In this document: positions 35,108 to 44,181 of the stretch, piece after piece
Numbering within the stretch: position 1 is the first letter of the stretch
Layout: each line of letters opens with the position of its first letter
Position numbers and translations under genes: made by a program
Notes under the pieces: generated by a model
Database searches by the model: none
What the model was told of the DNA's origin: nothing
What the model saw: only the letters and a program-made list of their open reading frames with translations
From: CAZLFQ01 sp044229535
Lineage (GTDB): Bacteria > Pseudomonadota > Alphaproteobacteria > Rickettsiales > Midichloriaceae
Assembly: GCA_044229535.1 (NCBI GenBank)
Contig: JBGASU010000001.1
Coordinates: 744,001 to 808,000, forward strand
Reading direction: 5' to 3'
Length of the DNA: 64,000 bases

Positions 35108-36712
35108 ATGGCAGCACAACCAAGATTAGACTCATCTTTTGGCAGCACAGAATTAATTCAAATTGCTGATGCGGTTGCAAGAGAAAAAAATATTTCTAAA
35201 GAAGAAGTTATTAAAGCTTTGGAAGAAGCAATTCGAGTAGCGGCTCGTAGAAAATATGGTCATGAACATTCTGTGCGTGCCGAGATAGATCGTAGGACTG
35301 GTGAAGTGCGTTTGTTCAGAGAGATGATGGTTGTAGACAATGACTATGTGCCAGATGAAGAAGATAAAGTTATTGATGCGGACGCTGAGCCAATGGATGC
35401 GCATGCACGTTATTTAAAAGAGATGAACAGAATTTTATTGAAAGATGCTCTAATTAAAAAAAGTGACGCTCAAATTGGTGAGATTCTTTCTGATCCGTTA
35501 CCTCCTATTGATTTAGGGCGTGTTGCTGCGCAGTCTGCAAAGCAAGTTATTACGTATAGAGTTCGTGAGATTGAGCGTAATAAGCAATATGAAGAATTTA
35601 AAGATAAAGTTGGTCAAATTGTTAGTGGTGTTGTTGAAAAAATAGAGTATGGCAACGCAATAATTAAACTAGGTAATGCCGAAGGATTGCTCAAAAGAGA
35701 ATTCATGATTCGCAACGAGCGTGTCAAACAAGGTGAAAGAATTCGTGCGTATGTTTGCGAAGTTAGCAAAGATAACAAAACTCACCAGATTCAACTGTCG
35801 CGTACACATAGCGAATTCTTGGCTGCGTTGTTCGCACAAGAAGTGCCAGAGATTTATGATAGAATTATCGAAATAAAAGCTATCGCGCGGGATCCAGGTT
35901 CGCGTGCTAAAATTGCGGTATTCTCTTCTGATAGTTCAATTGATCCAGTTGGCTCATGCGTTGGTATGAGAGGTGCTAGGGTGCAAGCGGTTATAAATGA
36001 GCTTAGTGGCGAAAAGATAGATATTATCCAGTGGTCTTCTGACCCAGCTACTATGGTTGTTAATGCTCTTTCTCCGGCGGAAGTTTCGAAAGTTATTATC
36101 GATGAAGATAGAAAGCGTATTGAAATCGTTGTTCCAGATGAGCAACTAAGCATAGCAATCGGTAAACGTGGTCAAAACGTGCGTTTAGCATCTAAATTGA
36201 TTGGATGGCAGATTGATATTCTGACTGAGCAAACAGAATCTAAACGTAGAAACGACGAGTTTGCTGCTGTTACTAAGAAATTCATGGAAGCAATGGATGT
36301 TGAAGAAATCTTGGCGCAGTTACTTGCTTCAGAAGGGTTTACATCGATTCAAGATATTATTGATGCAGGTGTAGCAGAAATTGCTGCTATTGAAGGACTG
36401 GATGAAAATATTGCTGCAGAGTTAGTAAGTAGAGCTATGGCTTATGCTGAAACCCATGATGATGCAGCGCAAGCGCCAGTAATTCCAGTAGAAGTAAGTG
36501 TTAATAAGTTAGACAAAAACTTATTATCTATTTCTGGTATGACAGAAGAGTTAGCGAGCAGGTTATATACTGGTGGCGTTAAAACTATTGAAGATTTTGC
36601 AGATCTATCTAGGGATGAATTTTTGGAAAAAATTTCAGATTCTAATTTAGAAGAAAAGCAAATTGATACAATGATAATGGCTGCAAGAAATGCAACATTA
36701 TTTAATAAATAA
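35108..36712 (+). CDS. nusA: Transcription termination/antitermination factor NusA
   Basis: NusA binds RNA polymerase and modulates pausing, termination and rRNA antitermination. The 534-residue protein has the N-terminal RNAP-binding domain, an S1 domain around residues 135-200 (GQIVSGVVEKIEYGNAIIKLG), KH1 and KH2 domains (PVGSCVGMRGARVQAVINEL; LSIAIGKRGQNVRLASKLIG), and two C-terminal helix-hairpin-helix acidic repeats. AGGAGATAG precedes the ATG, six bases after the rimP stop. Confidence 0.96.
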   Translation: MAAQPRLDSSFGSTELIQIADAVAREKNISKEEVIKALEEAIRVAARRKYGHEHSVRAEIDRRTGEVRLFREMMVVDNDYVPDEEDKVIDADAEPMDAHARYLKEMNRILLKDALIKKSDAQIGEILSDPLPPIDLGRVAAQSAKQVITYRVREIERNKQYEEFKDKVGQIVSGVVEKIEYGNAIIKLGNAEGLLKREFMIRNERVKQGERIRAYVCEVSKDNKTHQIQLSRTHSEFLAALFAQEVPEIYDRIIEIKAIARDPGSRAKIAVFSSDSSIDPVGSCVGMRGARVQAVINELSGEKIDIIQWSSDPATMVVNALSPAEVSKVIIDEDRKRIEIVVPDEQLSIAIGKRGQNVRLASKLIGWQIDILTEQTESKRRNDEFAAVTKKFMEAMDVEEILAQLLASEGFTSIQDIIDAGVAEIAAIEGLDENIAAELVSRAMAYAETHDDAAQAPVIPVEVSVNKLDKNLLSISGMTEELASRLYTGGVKTIEDFADLSRDEFLEKISDSNLEEKQIDTMIMAARNATLFNK

Positions 36713-36720
36713 CTATTATT

Positions 36721-36735
36721 GAGATTAAAAATCTC
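36721..36735 (+). promoter_or_regulatory. Small hairpin in the nusA-infB spacer
   Basis: GAGATT and AATCTC form a 6-bp stem with a three-base loop in the 59-base gap. No T-run follows. It may be a processing or stability element in the operon mRNA, or chance. Confidence 0.25.
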
Positions 36736-36771
36736 GGTGATAAAATACTCTTAATAAATTGAGGTTGAAAA

Positions 36772-39348
36772 GTGACTGATAAAGATAAAAAATTAACTTT
36801 AGGAATAAAGCCTGGTACATTGAGTTTGAATAAAGGTTCAACTCAAGACAAGCTGACCATATCGCCTTCGACCTCAGCTCCGACCCAAACTTCTAATCCT
36901 AATAAGTCTTCAAAGGGTAAAGTTGTAGTTGTAACAAAATCACGTGGGAATAAAAAACTTACCATTCAACCTAACATGCAACCATCGCATGCTGGCGGTT
37001 CATTCTTGACTGAAAGTGAAAAAGAAAAGAGACTGCAGGCAATAAGACTGTCGGAAAAAGCTAGGGTTCAAAGGCAAGCGCATGCTAGCGTTGATCAGGT
37101 TGAAGAAGATTTGCAACCTTCAATTCCTCAGGATGCGGATCAGCCTATAGAAATAAATGAAGTACAAGCTTCAGAAGATAGCACGCAAAATTCTCCAGCC
37201 CCAAGTGAGCCAGTGAAACAAATTCGAGGGTTGCATGAAATTCTTGGTAAAAACAAGGTTAGAAATCTAGATGATTTATACAGACCTGCCAAACCAGCAA
37301 CTCCAGTTGTGGAAGAGTCTACAAAGGAAGATCCTAGCAAAGCTAAGATAGGCATAAAAGCTAAAGAAATGCCTAAGTTTAGAGAAGATACAGAAGTTCA
37401 GCATACAAAAAAAGCAACGGAAGATCGTAAAGCAGGCAGAAAGCTCTCTGTAGCACAGGTTATGATGATAGATGAAGAAAGTGGTGCTGGTCCTACTAGA
37501 CGCAGAAGCCAAGCTTCAATTATGCGTGCCCGTGATAAAGCTAGAAGAAAATTTGAGAATCAACATCAGCAAAAGCCTGCTGAAAAAATGGTTCGTGAAG
37601 TGAGTGTTCCAGATGTTATGACGGTGCAAGAGCTTGCTAACCGTATGGCAGAAAAAAGCGCTGATGTTGTAAAGACCCTGATGAAAATGGGTATGATGGT
37701 AACGGTGAATCAGACCATAGATGCTGATACAGCAGAGTTAGTAATTCACGAATTAGGCCATAAGATTAAAAGAGTAACAGAAGCTGAAATTGAGTCTACA
37801 TTAGTTCAAAAAACTGAAGATTCTGCAGATTCAATGTTGCCTCGTCCACCTGTTGTAACAGTAATGGGGCACGTAGATCACGGTAAAACATCATTACTAG
37901 ATGCGCTTCGTCAAACTGACGTAGCGGCTGGTGAGGCTGGTGGTATTACTCAGCACATAGGCGCATATCAGGTTAAGATGCATAATGGAAAAATTATTAC
38001 GTTCTTAGATACTCCTGGTCACGAAGCGTTCACAGCGATGAGGATGCGTGGAGCGCAGGTTACAGATATCGTAGTTTTAGTAGTGGCTGCGGATGATGGA
38101 ATAATGCAGCAAACCATAGAGGCTATTAGCCATGCTAAAGCTGCTAAAGTTCCTATTATTGTAGCAATCAATAAAATGGACAAACCAGAAGCAAACCCAA
38201 CAAGAGTAAAACAAGAATTGCTTTCTCACGAGTTAATATCTGAAGATATGGGCGGTGATGTTATCGTTGTTGAGGTGTCAGCAAAACAGAAGCTGAATTT
38301 AGACAGACTTGAAGAGTCTATATTGATGCAAGCTGAAATGCTTGAGCTTAAAGCAAATCCAAATCGTCTAGCTGAAGGCGCGGTGGTTGAATCCAAAGTT
38401 GATAAAGGTCGTGGCCCAGTTGCTACCCTACTAGTTCAAAGAGGAACTTTAAAAGTTGGCGATATGGTTGTTGCTGGTAGTGCCTCAGGAAAAATTAGAG
38501 CATTGATCAATGATAAAGGAAAATCGGTCTCAGAAGCACATCCTTCAAGCCCGATTGAGATATTAGGCTTAGACCAAGCTCCAGTTGCTGGTGATGAATT
38601 TATTGTCACAAAAGATGAAAGATCAGCGAGAGATTTAGTTTCTTTCCGTCAAATTAGAGAGCGCCAAAAACGTATTGTTGCATCTAAGCAATTAACTCTT
38701 GAGCAGATGTTTAGCAAAGCGAAATCTGAAGGCGCAAAAGAGCTTCCAGTTATTGTTAAAGCTGACGTACAAGGTTCAGTCGAAGCAATTTGTAGTAGCT
38801 TAGAAAGGCTTAATACCGATGAAATTGGTGTGCGCATTCTTCACTCAGCCGTTGGTGGTATTACTGAATCTGATATAACTCTAGCAAGCGCATCAAATGC
38901 CTTTGTAATTGGCTTCAACGTTCGCGCTAGCACACAGGCTCGTGAGTTATCAAAAGTATTGGGCGTTGATATCAAGTATTATTCAATAATCTACAACCTA
39001 GTTGATGAAGTAAAAGCAGCTATGGGTGGTATGTTGTCTCCAACCATTAAAGAAACAACTACTGGCTATGCAGAAATTAGAGAAGTATTCAACACTACTA
39101 AGTTCGGTAAAGTTGCTGGTTGTTACGTAACTGAAGGAATGATCAAGCGTAATTCGCATGTAAGGTTAATTAGGGATCAGGTTGTAATTTACCAAGGTAA
39201 ACTGAAAGCGTTAAAGCGTTTCAAAGATGATGCTAAAGAAGTGGCAGCAGGCTTTGAATGTGGTGTAACATTTGAAAACTATGATGACATCAAAAAAGGT
39301 GATAGATTCGAAGCATACGAAGTTACCGAAGAAAGCCGTACACTATAG
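36772..39348 (+). CDS. infB: Translation initiation factor IF-2
   Basis: GTPase that places initiator tRNA on the 30S subunit. The 858-residue protein starts at GTG, behind GAGGTTG. It has a charged, low-complexity N-terminal third, the IF2_N-like domain (SVPDVMTVQELANRMAEKSA) near residue 280, the G domain from about 361 with GHVDHGKTS, DTPGHEAF and NKMD, and the C-terminal beta-barrel domains that bind fMet-tRNA. rbfA follows after 11 bases. Confidence 0.97.
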   Translation: MTDKDKKLTLGIKPGTLSLNKGSTQDKLTISPSTSAPTQTSNPNKSSKGKVVVVTKSRGNKKLTIQPNMQPSHAGGSFLTESEKEKRLQAIRLSEKARVQRQAHASVDQVEEDLQPSIPQDADQPIEINEVQASEDSTQNSPAPSEPVKQIRGLHEILGKNKVRNLDDLYRPAKPATPVVEESTKEDPSKAKIGIKAKEMPKFREDTEVQHTKKATEDRKAGRKLSVAQVMMIDEESGAGPTRRRSQASIMRARDKARRKFENQHQQKPAEKMVREVSVPDVMTVQELANRMAEKSADVVKTLMKMGMMVTVNQTIDADTAELVIHELGHKIKRVTEAEIESTLVQKTEDSADSMLPRPPVVTVMGHVDHGKTSLLDALRQTDVAAGEAGGITQHIGAYQVKMHNGKIITFLDTPGHEAFTAMRMRGAQVTDIVVLVVAADDGIMQQTIEAISHAKAAKVPIIVAINKMDKPEANPTRVKQELLSHELISEDMGGDVIVVEVSAKQKLNLDRLEESILMQAEMLELKANPNRLAEGAVVESKVDKGRGPVATLLVQRGTLKVGDMVVAGSASGKIRALINDKGKSVSEAHPSSPIEILGLDQAPVAGDEFIVTKDERSARDLVSFRQIRERQKRIVASKQLTLEQMFSKAKSEGAKELPVIVKADVQGSVEAICSSLERLNTDEIGVRILHSAVGGITESDITLASASNAFVIGFNVRASTQARELSKVLGVDIKYYSIIYNLVDEVKAAMGGMLSPTIKETTTGYAEIREVFNTTKFGKVAGCYVTEGMIKRNSHVRLIRDQVVIYQGKLKALKRFKDDAKEVAAGFECGVTFENYDDIKKGDRFEAYEVTEESRTL

Positions 39349-39359
39349 GATATAAAACA

Positions 39360-39722
39360 ATGGTTACAAGGTATTCTCAAGCTCCATCGGCAAGACAGCT
39401 ACAGACAGCAAGATCGATTCGTGATGCTCTAGCGCAGATACTTATGCGTGGAGAATTATCACATCCTTTCTTTGAGAAGAATATAATCACCGTGTCTGAA
39501 GTTCGTATCAGTAGAGATCTTAAAAATGCTACGGCATTTTTAATTTTTCCTACTAATTCAGATAAGAAACAATTACTCAAATTCTTTAATGATATTGCGC
39601 CACAAATTAGAAAGCTTGTTACTTCTAAAATTAAAATGCGTTATTCCCCAGAGCTAAGATTCTTATTAGATGAAACAGCAGATAACGCTAAAAAGATTGA
39701 TGACTTGTTAGGTAAGATTTAG
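39360..39722 (+). CDS. rbfA: Ribosome-binding factor A
   Basis: RbfA is a KH-fold 30S maturation and cold-adaptation factor. The 120-residue protein has the usual SARQLQTARSIRDALAQIL start, the VSEVRISRDLKNATAFLIFP strand-helix and the MRYSPELRFLLDET end. It is the last gene of the rimP-nusA-infB-rbfA cluster. Confidence 0.94.
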   Translation: MVTRYSQAPSARQLQTARSIRDALAQILMRGELSHPFFEKNIITVSEVRISRDLKNATAFLIFPTNSDKKQLLKFFNDIAPQIRKLVTSKIKMRYSPELRFLLDETADNAKKIDDLLGKI

Positions 39723-39772
39723 TGATTAGATTTATGCTGATTGCGTATGCTGCATAAGTGGAGTGTCGATAA

Positions 39773-40945
39773 ATGCTTTTTGATGTAATAGTGATTGGGG
39801 CTGGGGCAGCTGGCCTAATGGCAGCCGCGACTGCAGGCAAAAATGGCAAAAAAGTTTTGCTAATAGAATGTTCTGATAAAATTGGTGAAAAAATCAGGAT
39901 ATCGGGTGGAGGAAGATGTAATTTTACTAATATTAACGCTTCTCCAAAGCAGTATATTTCTAATAATCCACACTTTGTTATTTCTGCTTTATCTCAGTAT
40001 ACTCAACACGATTTTATAAAGTTAGTTGAGTCATATAAAATTGCATACCACGAAAAGACCTTAGGACAGTTGTTTTGTGATGGCTCATCCTCGCAAATTA
40101 TTAATATGTTAAAATCGGAGTGTTTGAAGGAAAACGTCAAATTCATTCTAGGTTGTAAGGTCAACAACATAACTAAGCCTGATAAATTCAAAATAGAAAG
40201 CATGCAAGGTAACTTTGAAACAGCTTCTTTGATTATAGCTACTGGTGGGCTTTCGATCCCAAAGTTGGGAGCAAGTGATTTTGGCTTTAGAATAGCAAAG
40301 CAGTTTGGGATAAGTTTAATACCGCCAAAACCAGCGTTAGTGCCATTGACTGTTGGAGCTGAACTAATAGAGTTTTGCAAAAGCCTTTCGGGGGTTTCAG
40401 TAGATTCGGTTGTTAGCTATAAAAATGCTTCGTTTAGAGAGAATATACTATTTACTCACCGAGGACTTAGTGGCCCAGCTATATTGCAGATATCATCGTA
40501 TTTAGACAAAAGTAATGCAGAAGTAAGTATGAACCTATTGCCCGATCAAGATTTGAACTCTGTATTTGTTATAGAAAAAAATTCCAAGATGTTAATCGCG
40601 AATTTTCTAAAAGAATTCTTGCCAAATAGATTCGTCGATACATGGGGAATTGATAATCTAGAGACGAAAAAACTAACTGACTATCGCGGCAAAGATTTAG
40701 AGAGAATTGCGGATACATTACATAATTTTAAGATCGAAACTAATGGTACTGAAGGGTATTTAAAAGCTGAGGTTACATTAGGCGGGGTAGATACGAATGA
40801 ACTTTCGTCTAAGACGATGGAATCGAAAAAGGTACAAGGTCTATACTTTATAGGTGAAGTTGTGGATGTAACAGGCTGGTTAGGAGGATATAATTTCCAA
40901 TGGGCTTGGTCATCTGGATATGTTGCTGGCAATTCAATAAGATAA
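39773..40945 (+). CDS. HI0933-family FAD-dependent oxidoreductase (YhiN type)
   Basis: The 390-residue flavoprotein starts with the dinucleotide motif VIGAGAAGLMAAATAGKNGKKVLLIE (read in two overlapping parts), then the HI0933 signature KIRISGGGRCNFTN (about residues 41-54), LIIATGGLSIPKLGASDFG, and the C-terminal FIGEVVDVTGWLGGYNFQWA. The family has a predicted flavin reductase fold but no agreed substrate. It lies between rbfA and tRNA-Gln. Confidence 0.92.
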   Translation: MLFDVIVIGAGAAGLMAAATAGKNGKKVLLIECSDKIGEKIRISGGGRCNFTNINASPKQYISNNPHFVISALSQYTQHDFIKLVESYKIAYHEKTLGQLFCDGSSSQIINMLKSECLKENVKFILGCKVNNITKPDKFKIESMQGNFETASLIIATGGLSIPKLGASDFGFRIAKQFGISLIPPKPALVPLTVGAELIEFCKSLSGVSVDSVVSYKNASFRENILFTHRGLSGPAILQISSYLDKSNAEVSMNLLPDQDLNSVFVIEKNSKMLIANFLKEFLPNRFVDTWGIDNLETKKLTDYRGKDLERIADTLHNFKIETNGTEGYLKAEVTLGGVDTNELSSKTMESKKVQGLYFIGEVVDVTGWLGGYNFQWAWSSGYVAGNSIR

Positions 40946-40948
40946 GTT

Positions 40949-41023
40949 TGGCTGGGATGGCAGGATTCGAACCTGCGAATGACGGTATCAAAAACCGTTG
41001 CCTTACCACTTGGCGACATCCCA
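40949..41023 (-). tRNA. tRNA-Gln (anticodon UUG)
   Basis: On the minus strand the 75-base sequence has the acceptor TGGGATG paired with CATCCCA, a D arm, an anticodon stem ACGGT/ACCGT with loop TTTTGAT (anticodon TTG), a T arm with GGTTCGAATCC, and an encoded CCA. Confidence 0.95.
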
Positions 41024-41051
41024 ATGAAACATCGGAACAGATGTGGAGTTG

Positions 41052-41079
41052 AATATACCCAATAGTACAGGCTTTGCAA
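41052..41079 (-). promoter_or_regulatory. Candidate promoter for tRNA-Gln
   Basis: On the minus strand TTGCAA (41074-41079) and TATATT (41052-41057) are 16 bases apart, placing the start roughly 20 bases before the tRNA 5' end. Confidence 0.45.
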
Positions 41080-41233
41080 CATTTTTTTGTATGTTGCGTT
41101 CGTCTTTCTGATGATATTTTTATAATATTTAGTTTTAGTGAAGTTGTGGCATTTGTATTGCTTCAAAAAACCCCTTGCTGTCTCAAAAATTAGGTGTTAG
41201 CCTTTAAAACTCAAGGGGAATAAAAAGAGGCTT

Positions 41234-41902
41234 ATGTATAGCCTAGGAAACATTATAACTGACTTTATTGCAGCTGGTGCAAACTTCTTGTTTGCCTACT
41301 GGGTTCTTAAAGCAACTATATTAAAACAAAGAAAGACCTTTACGGTTTGGTTTTCATTATTTTTCATATCTGTAGCGTTCTCTGGTATAGCCAAAGGATT
41401 GGGAGCTATTTATCCACCTGAGTCTGCGACAATGAATCTATTCGTTGAGCAGTTGTGTTACATAATGCTTGGCATCTCTGGGTTGGCTGCATGGAATTTA
41501 GGCGCGCGTTTGGTATGTCCTAAAAAAATAAGAACCAATATATATAGGCTTGCCTATACATTATTTGGTGGTATGTGCTGTTATATTGCATTTGTGGAAA
41601 GCAACTTTTTTATCGTTCTAATACATAACTCGCTTGGCTTAATTTTCTTCTTGTTTTCACTGGTGATTCAGTTCTATAGAAAATGGGATAAGGAGATAGC
41701 ATTTGGCGTGCTTGGGATATTCACGACTTTCTTAGCGCTTATTGTACGACAGCTGGCGGTAGGGGTGGATGATGCCATAATGGGATTGGATATATTCTTT
41801 AGCTCGTTGAGTCTATTTTCATCAATAATGGTGTATATGGCTGCTAAGTTACTTGTGAAACAAGAATATAAATACTCGCAGATAAGATTAGCTCATTCTT
41901 GA
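41234..41902 (+). CDS. Multispanning membrane protein of unknown function
   Basis: The 222-residue protein has about seven hydrophobic segments spread over its length and a short basic C-terminus. I do not recognise a characterised family; the layout is somewhat like the seven-helix DUF6962 group, but this is a weak resemblance. AGAGG lies close before the ATG. A CCCCTTG/CAAGGGG inverted repeat (41171-41177 and 41212-41218) spans the leader and could affect expression. Its end is 13 bases from the convergent fabI. Confidence 0.75.
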   Translation: MYSLGNIITDFIAAGANFLFAYWVLKATILKQRKTFTVWFSLFFISVAFSGIAKGLGAIYPPESATMNLFVEQLCYIMLGISGLAAWNLGARLVCPKKIRTNIYRLAYTLFGGMCCYIAFVESNFFIVLIHNSLGLIFFLFSLVIQFYRKWDKEIAFGVLGIFTTFLALIVRQLAVGVDDAIMGLDIFFSSLSLFSSIMVYMAAKLLVKQEYKYSQIRLAHS

Positions 41903-41915
41903 TATAGCTAAACCT

Positions 41916-42734
41916 CTAAGACGCAGCCTCTTCCTTTGGAATCGCAAGCCCTATTGCATGGAAACCTGAGTCAACATGAATGACTTCGCCCGTTGTGCCT
42001 TTGCTTAGATCACTCAATAAGTACACAGCTGCACCACCAACCTCTTCTAAAGTTGTGTTGTGCCTTAGTGGCGATACTTGTTCATTGTATTTCAACATCG
42101 ATCTAAAATCGCTTATTCCCGCGGCAGCCAAAGTCTTAACAGGCCCTGCAGAAATTGTGTTTATTCTAATACCTTTGGGCCCCAAATCCTGCGCGATGTA
42201 TTTCACGCTTGCTTCAAGTGCTGCTTTCGCAACACCCATGACGTTATAATTTGGAATAGCTTTTTCCGCACCGTAATATGAGAGCGTGATAATACTACCA
42301 CCATCACTCATTAATTTATCAGCATGTCTTGAAATTGCAGCCAATGTATAACAAGAAATATTCATGGTGTTTAAAAAGTTTTCTTGAGTAGTATCAACGT
42401 ATCTACCTTTTAACTCGTCTTTATTTGAGAATGCGATTGAGTGAATTACAAAATCTAATTTTCCCCAACTCTTTTCAATCTCAACAAAAAGTTTTTGTAG
42501 GTGATCTTCATTAGTTGCATCACATTCAACCAAAATCTTCGAATCAACTAATTGCGCTAGAGGTTCAATTCTTTTTAGCAACATCTCACCCTGATATGAG
42601 AATGCAAGCTCAGCACCTTGCGCATGTGCAGCTTGAGCGATCCCCCAACCCAACGACATTTGGTTGGCGACACCCATGATAAGACCACGCTTACCTGCTA
42701 ACAAATTTCCTTTTATGTATGATTCTTGAGTCAC
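41916..42734 (-). CDS. fabI: Enoyl-[acyl-carrier-protein] reductase (NADH)
   Basis: Last reduction of each fatty-acid elongation cycle in the cytosol. The family start GLIMGVANQMSLGWGIAQA is followed by the catalytic Tyr and Lys in YYGAEKAIPNYNVMGVAKA (Y-x6-K spacing) and the C-terminal GTTGEVIHVDSGFHAIGL. No ATG lies near the expected N-terminus; GTG 42734 gives a family-like length of 272 residues, while TTG 42749 would add five. Confidence 0.94.
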   Translation of the reverse strand: MTQESYIKGNLLAGKRGLIMGVANQMSLGWGIAQAAHAQGAELAFSYQGEMLLKRIEPLAQLVDSKILVECDATNEDHLQKLFVEIEKSWGKLDFVIHSIAFSNKDELKGRYVDTTQENFLNTMNISCYTLAAISRHADKLMSDGGSIITLSYYGAEKAIPNYNVMGVAKAALEASVKYIAQDLGPKGIRINTISAGPVKTLAAAGISDFRSMLKYNEQVSPLRHNTTLEEVGGAAVYLLSDLSKGTTGEVIHVDSGFHAIGLAIPKEEAAS

Positions 42735-42796
42735 GGCTACTACACCCAATATTGTTGTTCGGTGGCAATCCTACAACTTATGTTTCCACATTTCAA

Positions 42797-42825
42797 TGGA
42801 CTTTTACGTAAAATTAGTGTAAACT
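42797..42825 (+). promoter_or_regulatory. Candidate promoter of the small-peptide/hydantoin-type operon
   Basis: TGGACT (42797-42802) and TAAACT (42820-42825) have a 17-base spacer. The leader that would follow contains complementary segments AAAGTTT (42842-42848) and AAACTTT (42860-42866) just before the Shine-Dalgarno of the 41-residue peptide. Confidence 0.4.
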
Positions 42826-42880
42826 GTCTCTTAGAAATGGGAAAGTTTCTCATTTTTTAAAACTTTATTAAGGAGGCGTC

Positions 42881-43006
42881 ATGTCTATAAAAACAGACAC
42901 GAGCTTGTCGCCTTTAACCAAGGCGAACAGCATTCAAATTTCAAATTCAAACTCTTCTTCATATCGACGCTCATATCGTTGGCATTATCGCCACTATCAT
43001 ATTTAA
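42881..43006 (+). CDS. 41-residue peptide with Tyr/Arg/His-rich C-terminus (leader peptide or peptide product)
   Basis: A short frame with a near-perfect ribosome site (AAGGAGG, six bases before ATG 42881) ends at TAA 43004-43006. The N-terminal 27 residues are polar, Ser/Asn/Thr-rich and leader-like. The last 14 are YRRSYRWHYRHYHI, a run of Tyr, Arg and His in a repeating (S/H)YRx pattern. It precedes the 349-residue gene of the operon by about 125 bases. Runs of selected residues in a small first ORF suggest a ribosome-stalling or attenuation leader. A secreted or modified peptide is the alternative. I know no homologue. Confidence 0.65.
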   Translation: MSIKTDTSLSPLTKANSIQISNSNSSSYRRSYRWHYRHYHI

Positions 43007-43131
43007 TTTCTGCCTTGCCCCTCTTTGAGCTGGCTAAGGACACAATCAAAAATTTATAAAAATAGCATATAGCCTTCAAGGGCTGATACCGTTCATTGCT
43101 CTTTTGGCTTATGCACAAAAGGAGATATTTT

Positions 43132-44181
43132 ATGCTTAATAAAAAATTAAGCGCTTCGGAAGAAGCGCCAATAATTGCTGCTGCAAACGATATAGTTTTA
43201 GGCGGCGAACTAACAAAGCTTGACCCTTTATTGGGTGATCAGGCATGCCATATTAGAGCCTTTGCGTTAGTAAATCTAATCAGAAGAATCCCTGATTTAG
43301 ATAACCCACTCACAACTCTAAATGAAAAAGAGAAAAACTTTCTTGAACAATGCAGATTAATGTCTTTGATCAAAATTGAACCTGAAAAAGACGAATTTGG
43401 ATTCTATAAGAAAACCGAAAAAACTAAAGAAACAAAAGCTGCAAAAGTACTGAGAAAAGAATGCTCTATTTCAGCTATTGAAGCAACTACCAGCCTTGTA
43501 AACCCAGAGCTAGCAATTTTGCTTTCACAAAACATGAAGAAACTCAAACGGCAAGATCCTAAAGAGGATATTAAGGTGCTACCACTTTTTTTATCATTTT
43601 TAGGAATATTACAGTCTGAATCGGCCAAGCAATCGCCAATTTTATTAACAATTTCCAAGATAAATCCGTCAAAAGATTTCTCTAAAATTGAAAGTGTAGA
43701 TAAAATTACGGTCTTGTTAGCCCCAACAAATAACGAGCTTAAAGTGGCCAGTTTAACCAAAGCTAAAACCTTTTTTAGACAACCAGCTATTCACATTTTT
43801 TTGAATGCGATTGATTTGGATAACCTCCCAAAAGAAGACTTCATCCAAAAATATTTCTCAAACAATATAATGGAATTACTCTTGGCATCACCGACTTTCC
43901 ACGAACAATATCCCAAACTCTCTGATGGCGAGAATCCAAATGTTGAGTTGGGAAATTATAGTGAGAAATTTAAATCTGCTAGAACCTTTGGCCAATCAAA
44001 ACAGTTTGTTGAAGATTCAAGACTATATGACTACAAAACTTCCGAGCTAAGAACTGAACTGCTTCAATCTGGAATGCCCCCTCAGATTGAGCATATTATG
44101 GCATCTATAATCTCGGATAGAATTATTCAAAGCCTAACAACTATTTCAAGTGAGGAAGTATGCACAAATATAGCTATATAA
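43132..44181 (+). CDS. Unknown protein encoded in the hydantoin-type operon
   Basis: The ATG at 43132, behind AAAAGGAGAT, gives 349 residues; an upstream in-frame start at 43096 is unlikely. The protein is soluble and Lys/Glu-rich, with a charged segment of KKTEKTKETKAAK near residue 98, and has no signal peptide or domain I recognise. Its end overlaps the permease start by 22 bases, so it belongs to the operon. It may be regulatory or an accessory of the pathway; nothing in the sequence decides this. Confidence 0.75.
   Translation: MLNKKLSASEEAPIIAAANDIVLGGELTKLDPLLGDQACHIRAFALVNLIRRIPDLDNPLTTLNEKEKNFLEQCRLMSLIKIEPEKDEFGFYKKTEKTKETKAAKVLRKECSISAIEATTSLVNPELAILLSQNMKKLKRQDPKEDIKVLPLFLSFLGILQSESAKQSPILLTISKINPSKDFSKIESVDKITVLLAPTNNELKVASLTKAKTFFRQPAIHIFLNAIDLDNLPKEDFIQKYFSNNIMELLLASPTFHEQYPKLSDGENPNVELGNYSEKFKSARTFGQSKQFVEDSRLYDYKTSELRTELLQSGMPPQIEHIMASIISDRIIQSLTTISSEEVCTNIAI

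Noticed and set aside
42885..43118. Minus-strand 77-codon frame over the small-peptide region
   Set aside because: No ribosome site and no recognisable protein; the plus-strand peptide here has a strong ribosome site and the plus-strand operon explains the region.
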